Shown here piece after piece: positions 7,142-12,934 of a stretch of DNA of 12,934 nucleotides; position 1 is the first letter of the stretch, and every line of letters starts with the position of its first letter. The translations under genes were made by a program, and so were the position numbers. Origin of the DNA: JBEKVE01 sp049514335 (lineage in GTDB: Bacteria > Actinomycetota > Acidimicrobiia > Acidimicrobiales > UBA8190); the NCBI GenBank assembly GCA_049514335.1, contig JBEKVE010000092.1, positions 1 to 12,934 on the forward strand, written 5' to 3'. The notes beneath the pieces are model-generated. The model made no database searches. It saw only the letters and a list, made by a program, of their open reading frames with translations, and was not told the origin of the DNA.

Positions 7142-9025
7142 TCAATCGCCTTCTCGTCGACTTCTTGTCCGGCTGACGCGGGCCACGCGCCGCAGCAGGC
7201 GGCGTGGCGTGTCGACGAGGAGCAGCAGGGCCACACCGACCACGATGCTGGCCACTCCAGCGACACCCATGGCCCGAATGGCCGGCGAGGTTCCCGTGAA
7301 GGCAAGGGCGCTCGACGGAGCGGTCACGGGCCCGTTGCTCCCCGATGAGGCGTACGACGTCGTCGCCCCCGGGGTCGTCGTCGAGCTCGCACTGGTCGTG
7401 GCTGTGCTCGTCGAGCTCGTCGTGGGAATGCTCGTCGAACTCGTCGTGGGCGCGGATGTCGAAGTCGTCGTCGGTGTGGTCGTCGATGTGCTTGTCGTCG
7501 TGGAGCTCGTTGAGCTGGTTGAGCTCGTAGGTGAGGAGCTCGAGGTAGTCGACGAGGTCGTCGGCGGGGTGGGGAATGACGACCCGATCAGATCTTCGAA
7601 CGTACCGGCGATGACCTTGGCGCCGGAGTCGACAGGATCGTCACCGAATCCTTCGAGCTGGCCCGCGGTGCACACGATGTCGAGCCACGTGCAGGCGTTG
7701 TCGACGGCAACGGGGACGGTTCCCCAGGGCGACGACACCATGTCAGTGGTGTCGGATGTCTGGAAGGCGTCGAAGACATCCGCCACCGGGACATTGAACT
7801 GGCTGTAGACCTGTGCCAAGTCGCTGTTGAGCGTCGACAGCGCCGGGACAGTGGCAAGCGCCTCCGTCTGCGCCGCGCCGCCGGCCAGCCAGTCACCCAA
7901 GAACGGGTCGAAGTAGTTCATACCGATGATAGGCACCCCCGGGGCCGCCTGACGCAGCTGGGTGAGGATCGACGTCAAGTTGGTCTCCATGGTGGCGACA
8001 GCACCGGTCACGCACTGCTGGTCGATACCCGTGCTCGTTACACAATTGACGACGTCGTTGCCGCCGATGTCGATGGTGATGAGCGATGTCCCGCTCCCGT
8101 ACTGGTGCAGGAACGCCAAGGCCTCCTGCATTTGGGAGGAGTAGGGCTCCGGCGCGCATGTCGGTCCCGACAGCATGCTCGTGGTGGTCTCGCCCGAACA
8201 CGCCAGGTCCATGACCTCTGGGCCCGTGCTTCCGACGAAATAATTGTCTGCGATGTCGTACGGATACGAGGAGATGCCGTTCCACATCGGCACCGAGTCG
8301 CCGAGCGCCAGATAGTACGGCCCCGCTCCGACATCGGGAGGGCCAGGTGTGGCATGTGCGAGCACGGGCGCGATGGTGGTCGCCGTGGGGGTCTGGGTCG
8401 TGATGCCCGACGTTGCGATGGTGTCATCGGGGAACACGTTGCACGTGACTGTGGACGGGCCACCGGGGAGGTCGAAGGTGAAGGAGGGGTTCCCGATCGA
8501 GATCGACGCGCTGCTGGGCGGGGTCGGGTCGTCGGGAGGGATGGTCTCGGGAGGCTCGAGTCCCCCGGGGACGGACGCGGGCGACGGCGGGATGTCGAGG
8601 GCAAGGCCTGACGGAGGCACCGACGCGGGGATGGGCAGGTCGAAGGTATACGGGCCTGCGGGCGTGCCGGTCAGCGTTCCGCTCAGAGGGGTTGTGTAGC
8701 TCCCGGCGATAGCGGTGGCCCCGATCGCCTGCAGCGCGCTCACCACATCGGCGGGCAGGTTCAGCTGCACTTGGAAACCGGCGATACTGAAAAAGGTTCC
8801 ACTCGGGTTCGCGGGCGAGAGGGTGCCAGTGGTGACCACGTCGTTGAGCACGATGTTCCCGACGGGTGTGCCCGGGCAATAGAGCTCGTAGGGGGCGGTG
8901 TCGGCGAAGGCCGGGGAGGTCTCGCCGCCGATGATCAGCGACGCCGTCAACATCGACGCGCCGAGAAGAAGGGCAGAGGCGCCAAGCCGCGCAACACGGG
9001 TGATGACAGCCTTCGGTCGCCTCAC
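7142..9025 (-). CDS. Secreted SGNH/GDSL hydrolase-like protein with Ser/Thr stalk and LAFTG wall-sorting signal
   Basis: With the GTG start at 9025 the product has 627 residues. A basic n-region (RRPKAVITRVAR) and a hydrophobic core at about 14-34 end at SPAFA/DT, a type I signal peptidase site near 41. An N-terminal beta-rich domain (about 42-206) precedes the SGNH domain (about 235-481). That domain has ALGDS with nucleophile Ser244, block II Gly278 in CSGETT, and GGND at 321-324. Block V reads FGDDPVDSGAKVIA, where the family normally has DxxHP; both the Asp and His positions look replaced (Phe460, Asp463). A Ser/Thr/Pro stalk (about 486-572) leads to LAFTG (574-578), a membrane helix and a basic tail, a class E sortase-type signal. 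The GTG at 9025 is preferred because GGGGAAGG lies 8 bases upstream and the signal peptide begins there; starts up to TTG 9097 remain possible. The family cleaves esters, lipids or acetyl groups; substrate unknown. Confidence 0.82.
   Translation of the reverse strand: MRRPKAVITRVARLGASALLLGASMLTASLIIGGETSPAFADTAPYELYCPGTPVGNIVLNDVVTTGTLSPANPSGTFFSIAGFQVQLNLPADVVSALQAIGATAIAGSYTTPLSGTLTGTPAGPYTFDLPIPASVPPSGLALDIPPSPASVPGGLEPPETIPPDDPTPPSSASISIGNPSFTFDLPGGPSTVTCNVFPDDTIATSGITTQTPTATTIAPVLAHATPGPPDVGAGPYYLALGDSVPMWNGISSYPYDIADNYFVGSTGPEVMDLACSGETTTSMLSGPTCAPEPYSSQMQEALAFLHQYGSGTSLITIDIGGNDVVNCVTSTGIDQQCVTGAVATMETNLTSILTQLRQAAPGVPIIGMNYFDPFLGDWLAGGAAQTEALATVPALSTLNSDLAQVYSQFNVPVADVFDAFQTSDTTDMVSSPWGTVPVAVDNACTWLDIVCTAGQLEGFGDDPVDSGAKVIAGTFEDLIGSSFPTPPTTSSTTSSSSPTSSTSSTSSTTTSTSTTTPTTTSTSAPTTSSTSIPTTSSTSTATTSASSTTTPGATTSYASSGSNGPVTAPSSALAFTGTSPAIRAMGVAGVASIVVGVALLLLVDTPRRLLRRVARVSRTRSRREGD
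7309..7570 (-). repeat. Low-complexity Ser/Thr-rich coding repeat
   Basis: The hydrolase gene here is an irregular array of TCG/ACG/AGC/ACC-type codons giving runs such as SSTSSTSSTTTSTSTTTPTT. It is a wall-spanning stalk, probably a target for O-mannosylation as in other actinobacterial surface proteins. The array is a natural site for length variation by slippage. Read on the plus strand it yields an artefactual Val/Glu-rich frame. Confidence 0.75.
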
Positions 9026-9541
9026 GCCGACCACCTTCCCCAACTCCCTGGCAATGAGCCTACCCTGGTGGAATCCAGTCCCGGAAAGACGCGACAAATC
9101 GGCCTTGGGAGGAGTGACCCGGAGTCGCCCGTATTCGGGGGATCCGGATGGATCTCGTCAGCGCCGACCGTCAGCTCCAAGCACTGCTACCCGAAAAGCT
9201 GCCTCAAGATCGCCCAAATCGGGGATCCCGGTGCCCCTGATCGAGGGGCTGGTTTGCGTCGAAGAGTGGGCTAATGGGCTGTCGCAATCCGCGAGCCAGG
9301 CACCCATGATGACGAGGTCATGAGTGGTCGGCTACCTCGGTATCAGCGGCAAGGTGGTCCCGGGCAGGACGTGGCCACCATCCCCGTCCGGGTGATCCCC
9401 GCTCGGGTCCCGATGCGGTCGGGCTGGCCCTCCCGGGGTGCACAGAACCGGCGATTCCGGAAGATGTAGAAATCGACCGGTAGAGGTGCCCGAGTCCTCG
9501 TGACGAGCAGCCAATCGGGACGCTCCGCCTCCATTCGTGGT
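9026..9541. other. Intergenic region with partial repeat copies
   Basis: No coding sequence is supported in this gap. Its hydrolase-proximal part should hold the hydrolase promoter, for which I found no convincing -35/-10 pair. Head-like segments of the dispersed repeat occur at 9128-9147 (CCCGTATTCGGGGGATCCGG) and, more weakly, at 9211-9231. The tail half occurs at 9389-9460: CGGGTGATCCCC, then GTCGGGCTGGCCC, then GGGGTGCACAGAACCGGC. This last box shares CACAGAACCGGC exactly with copy A at 2671-2682. The core is not recognisable. A short inverted repeat ATGAC-GAG-GTCAT lies at 9309-9321. Confidence 0.5.
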
Positions 9542-12500
9542 TCAACTGCCCAAGCGTTGGAGTGCGGCGGCCGAGCGTCGTTCCACGCTGCCGTACCCAT
9601 TGGCCACTGCGACGGTATGTGCCCTGCTGAGAAGGTCCCGGGCCTTCTCGGCATCCCCTGGAGCCTGGCGCTCGGCGAGCATCGTCCCCCACAAGAGGTC
9701 TGTCTGAGCCGCGAAGAACTCCGCGCCGGCCCGTGTATTGAACCGAGAGGCTTGGGCAAAGTAGTCGTCCGCCGCGTCGTAACGGCCGAGAACACCGGCA
9801 AGGCCCCCGAGAAATTGGCTCACAGGACCCATGGCGGTTACAGGGGTCAGGCACAACTGGTCGGCCCACGGGGCGAGTCGGTCGAACAGCGGGCCGGCGT
9901 ACGCCCGATCCCGGCATGCGATAGCGGCGGCGGCGTAGTCGACCATTGCGGTCAACCACACTCCGTCCTCAGGGAGATCGAATCCTCCTGTAGCGAATCT
10001 TTCCAGGAGTTGGCGCGCCTCGTTCATACGATCGGCATCAGCCAGCGCCAGAGCAAGCGCCGATGTGTACACGTTGGCGATACTGCCGCCATCTGCGATC
10101 AGCTGTTCGACGAGTGGGATCAACTCGCCAACTGTCCCCCGCTGGATGTTGATCACCAGGACCTGTGATCCGAAGAACGTGGTCGCATCGGGTTGGCCGC
10201 TATCGGTGCCTATCTGAAGAGCCAGAGTGGCCATTCGCTCGGCCAATTCGATGTCCCCAGCGATCTGTGCCCGTGTGGCGCGGTAGAAGGCGTCGTTCCA
10301 ACTCAGAATCGGCTGGTCGAGTCGCTCGGCCAGCGGCCGCATGATCTCCAAGCAACGATCCATCTCCTCGACGTCACCAGACTCCCCCGCAGGTGTTAAG
10401 CGCGCCAGGGCAGCCAGGAAAAGCAGCACCGGGTCACCGACCTGCTCGGCACGAACGAGGGCTTCGGCCGACCATGACAAGGATTGCCCGATCACGGTGT
10501 GCGCTATGAGCGGGTAGGCAACGCTGTTGAGAACGCGCACGGCGATGACATCGTCGCCTGACGACCGGGCGATTCCCACGGCTTCGGCTGCTAAGGATTG
10601 GCGGCGCTCTAGAGTGCTTCCCCAGGTGAGTTCTGCACAGAGGATGGCGAGCACGAGTGCTCTGTCGACATCATTGGCGGGGAGTCTGCTGAGCGCCAAC
10701 TCCAAGACCTCGACCTTCTCACTGTCGATGGAGCCGACGGCAGTGAAATAGCCTCGATTGTTGGCCACGGCTGCGGCCACGAGGCGCTCCGTGTCATCGA
10801 GGTGCCATGCTCGACGAGCGGCGTCGAGGAGGGTGCCACGAAACCCGGGGTCACCAATCTGGCGCTGGGCCGTGCCGAGTCCGATGGTCAGGTCAAGCGC
10901 CAAGACGGGATCGGGGTCCGTGGCCTGAGAGCAGAGGTCAAGCGCCTGCGCGTAGTAGGCCAGGGCGTCGGCGGGGGCCAATGCGGCAAGGGCGGCGTCA
11001 CCTGCCTGGCGGCTGTAGCCAATCGCCTTGGTCACGTCGATGGGATGGGTTGCGCTGATCCAGTGACGGGCGAGTTCTCCCACGCGCGTCCCCGGACGGC
11101 CTCCACAGAGCTCTTCCAACGCCTCAGCCACTTGCTGGTGGGTACGCGCGCGCCGGGTAGGACCAAGGTCCTCGACAAGTGTGTGCTGAATCAAGGCGTG
11201 GGCGAAGTTGTAGCGGCCAGGAGAGTCGGAGAGCTCCCGCACCAGGGAGGCGGTCGTGGCGGCGGCGAGAGTGTCGAGGATCTCGTCCTCCGAAAGCTTG
11301 GTCGCCCTGGTCAGAAGATCGAGATCGAAGTCCCGACCGATGACAGCGGCCGTCGCGAGGACGCGTTCTGCGTTCCCTCCCAGTCGGCCGACCCGGGCCC
11401 CGATTACCTCGCGGACGCTGTCGGGGAGTGCGACCTCGTCGACCGACTGGTCGGACACCCATCGTCCCGTTGCATCTTGATAGATGGCCCCCGTTTCAGC
11501 CAGATGCCGCAACACCTCGTTTACGAAGAACGGGTTTCCGTCGGTTTCCCGGTAGACGGCGTGGGCCAGTCCCACTCCGGACTCGTCGAGTGTCTGACCA
11601 GCAGCCGCCTCCATGAACGCCATCACTCCGGAGTCATCCAGCCCGGCGAGTTCAATACGGCTCACCTCCCCTTGGCGGCGCAGGGCTGCCAAGGTGTCGG
11701 TGAGCGGGTGGGCCTTCGACAACTCGGAGTCCCGGTAGGTCCCGAGCACCATCACTCGCATAGCCGGATCTGAAGCCGCCAGGTGACGTAGCAACAGGAG
11801 GCTTCCCTTGTCGGCCCACTGGAGGTCGTCGAGTACCACGACGACGGGCTGGTCCTGAGACACCTGACCCAAGAGTCCCACCACAGCGGCGAACAGCAGG
11901 TACCGCTCCGTGTCGCTGTCAGTGGCCTTGGACGGCGGCAAGTCGGGCATCCGCTTGGCCAGTGCAGGTACCATCCGGGAAAGCTCCGACCCATGGTCCT
12001 GCAACTGGGCACGGAGCGTGTCCTCAGGGGCGTGGGTGATGAAGTGGCCGAGGGCTTCGGCGAAGAGTTGATGCGGGGTGGCGAGGTCCTCCTCGCAGTG
12101 GCCAAAGAGGACCACCGCCCCGTTGTCGAGGGCCGACCTGGCGGCCTCGGCCACCAGCGTCGTTTTCCCTAGGCCGGCCTCGCCCGAGACGAGCAGCACC
12201 TCCCGCCCCTCGCCTCCGGCCACACGCTTGTAGGCGTCGGTCATCGCCTCCATCTCGGACGTACGACCCACGACACCCACGGCGGGGCGCACGGCGAGGC
12301 GACCCGGAAGAGGGATGGCGGCGCTGGCATCAGCACCGGCGAGGGGTTCCCACACCACTTCGACGCTCGCCACGGGTTCGGGGAGCCCCTTGAGGCTGAG
12401 CTCACCGACGGATCGACACTCGTGGCGGTTTCTGCGACCGGCCATGGCGCGCACCACGTCCGTGGCCAGAATCTGGCCGCTCTCGCAGGTGGCACAGAGC

Positions 12501-12853
12501 CGCGCCGCCTCGACGACCGCGTCGCCGAAGTAATCGTCGTCCTCCCTGGCGACCTCGCCGATGCTCAGACCGACCCGCAGACCCACCGAGGGTTCCCGGC
12601 CCCGGTTGTCACGTTCGACTCCCTGCTGCATCGCCACCGCGCAGGCCAGGGCACCCGAGGGAGAGGTGAAGGCGACCATGAGCCCGTCACCGAGGTTCTT
12701 CACCTCGGTGCCACCGACCTCGGCGATGGCTTGGCGCAGGATCGAAAAATGACCCCGGCGTAACTCTTCGGCCACCTCGGGCGACAGGCGCTGGGAGAGT
12801 TCGGTCGAGCCCACCACGTCTGTGAACAGGATCGCCACGTTCTCGGTCGCCAA
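9542..12853 (-). CDS. Adenylate/guanylate cyclase domain fused to AAA ATPase and TPR-like region
   Basis: This 1103-residue cytoplasmic protein begins with a class III nucleotidyl cyclase domain (about 1-170). ILFTDVVGST gives metal ligand Asp12, and VKNLGDGLMVAF gives Asp56 with Lys52 at the adenine-specifying position; DYFG supplies Asp107. The transition-state segment reads GDAVVEAAR: Arg118 is kept, but the canonical Asn is Val114. A predicted-ATPase domain (about 194-480) follows, with Walker A GEAGLGKT (224-231) and Walker B VVVVLDDLQWAD (337-348). The long alpha-helical remainder (about 550-1103) looks TPR-like. There is no C-terminal LuxR-type HTH. TTG at 12853 is supported by GGAGG 6 bases upstream and by the cyclase domain starting at once. 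It is probably a STAND-type sensor coupling ligand-driven ATPase switching to cyclic nucleotide output, though cyclase activity is uncertain given Val114. Confidence 0.87.
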   Translation of the reverse strand: MATENVAILFTDVVGSTELSQRLSPEVAEELRRGHFSILRQAIAEVGGTEVKNLGDGLMVAFTSPSGALACAVAMQQGVERDNRGREPSVGLRVGLSIGEVAREDDDYFGDAVVEAARLCATCESGQILATDVVRAMAGRRNRHECRSVGELSLKGLPEPVASVEVVWEPLAGADASAAIPLPGRLAVRPAVGVVGRTSEMEAMTDAYKRVAGGEGREVLLVSGEAGLGKTTLVAEAARSALDNGAVVLFGHCEEDLATPHQLFAEALGHFITHAPEDTLRAQLQDHGSELSRMVPALAKRMPDLPPSKATDSDTERYLLFAAVVGLLGQVSQDQPVVVVLDDLQWADKGSLLLLRHLAASDPAMRVMVLGTYRDSELSKAHPLTDTLAALRRQGEVSRIELAGLDDSGVMAFMEAAAGQTLDESGVGLAHAVYRETDGNPFFVNEVLRHLAETGAIYQDATGRWVSDQSVDEVALPDSVREVIGARVGRLGGNAERVLATAAVIGRDFDLDLLTRATKLSEDEILDTLAAATTASLVRELSDSPGRYNFAHALIQHTLVEDLGPTRRARTHQQVAEALEELCGGRPGTRVGELARHWISATHPIDVTKAIGYSRQAGDAALAALAPADALAYYAQALDLCSQATDPDPVLALDLTIGLGTAQRQIGDPGFRGTLLDAARRAWHLDDTERLVAAAVANNRGYFTAVGSIDSEKVEVLELALSRLPANDVDRALVLAILCAELTWGSTLERRQSLAAEAVGIARSSGDDVIAVRVLNSVAYPLIAHTVIGQSLSWSAEALVRAEQVGDPVLLFLAALARLTPAGESGDVEEMDRCLEIMRPLAERLDQPILSWNDAFYRATRAQIAGDIELAERMATLALQIGTDSGQPDATTFFGSQVLVINIQRGTVGELIPLVEQLIADGGSIANVYTSALALALADADRMNEARQLLERFATGGFDLPEDGVWLTAMVDYAAAAIACRDRAYAGPLFDRLAPWADQLCLTPVTAMGPVSQFLGGLAGVLGRYDAADDYFAQASRFNTRAGAEFFAAQTDLLWGTMLAERQAPGDAEKARDLLSRAHTVAVANGYGSVERRSAAALQRLGS

Positions 12854-12857
12854 CGCT

Positions 12858-12876
12858 CACCTCCCCCTTGGAGGTG
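12858..12876 (-). promoter_or_regulatory. Shine-Dalgarno-sequestering hairpin before the cyclase gene
   Basis: On the minus strand CACCTCC-AAGGG-GGAGGTG forms a perfect 7-bp stem with a 5-base loop. The 3' arm is the Shine-Dalgarno sequence itself, 6 bases before the TTG start. Folding would hide the ribosome binding site. A candidate -10 (TACGCT, complement of 12879-12884) is close by; a transcript starting from it might begin inside the 5' arm and lose the hairpin, so the effect depends on the true mRNA start. Confidence 0.5.
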
Positions 12877-12934
12877 CCAGCGTAGGCACGCACCGGGCCC
12901 AGTCGCACCCTCTTCGGGGCTCGGAGCACCGTTG
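12877..12934 (-). promoter_or_regulatory. Upstream region of the cyclase gene with weak promoter candidate
   Basis: Read on the minus strand, TACGCT (complement of 12879-12884) fits the TANNNT pattern of a -10 box. The best -35 partner, GCGACT 16 bases upstream (complement of 12901-12906), matches only half of TTGACA. The window ends 50 bases later, so other promoters may lie outside. Confidence 0.2.

Noticed and set aside
6957..7808. Plus-strand frame with a Val/Glu-rich block
   Set aside because: The Val/Glu/Leu repeats are the complement of the Ser/Thr stalk codons of the hydrolase gene, so the apparent hydrophobic protein is an artefact.
9309..9321. Inverted repeat ATGAC-GAG-GTCAT as an operator or terminator
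   Set aside because: The stem is only 5 bp, it is far from any gene start, and it has no T-run on either strand.
9542..9700. Possible LuxR-type HTH at the C terminus of the cyclase-ATPase protein
   Set aside because: The protein ends in helical repeat-like sequence (AHTVAVANGYGSVERRSAAALQRLGS) with no HTH signature, so it is not a LAL-type transcription factor.

Overview
The window is high-GC DNA that reads like an Actinomycetota chromosome. The signs are a GC-rich third codon position, GTG and TTG starts, a class III cyclase fused to a large ATPase/TPR protein, an FtsX-type permease of the actinobacterial kind, and a surface hydrolase ending in an LAxTG-type sorting signal. The mix of Ig-like/IPT surface proteins with such a cyclase-ATPase suggests class Acidimicrobiia, but that placement is inference. 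I see no rRNA, tRNA, CRISPR array, intact transposase or phage gene.

Layout. 1-2362 (+): the 3' part of a secreted glycine-rich protein with Ig-like and IPT/TIG domains; its start lies upstream of the window. 2363-2832: an intergenic stretch holding full repeat copy A and a good promoter. 2833-5268 (+): an FtsX/MacB-like ABC transporter permease with no ATPase gene beside it, probably translated from a leaderless mRNA. 5269-5682: intergenic, full repeat copy B. 5683-6207 (+): a split-barrel flavin/F420 (PPOX-family) protein with unusual rare codons. 6208-6445: convergent gap with a partial repeat. 6446-6733 (-): a small antibiotic-biosynthesis-monooxygenase-like protein. 6734-7141: gap with a degenerate repeat. 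7142-9025 (-): a secreted SGNH/GDSL-type protein with a Ser/Thr stalk and LAFTG anchor, whose block V catalytic residues look replaced. 9026-9541: gap with partial repeats. 9542-12853 (-): adenylate-cyclase-domain/AAA ATPase/TPR signalling protein, with a hairpin over its Shine-Dalgarno sequence.

The genes do not form an operon. They are separated by gaps of roughly 240-520 bases, and three of them encode envelope or secreted proteins. What links the window is a dispersed non-coding repeat: two near-complete copies of about 250 bases sharing a 39-base core with one mismatch, plus partial or decayed copies in the other fully contained gaps, all in the same orientation whatever the strand of the neighbouring genes. 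I do not recognise this repeat family, and it is the best candidate here for something undescribed.
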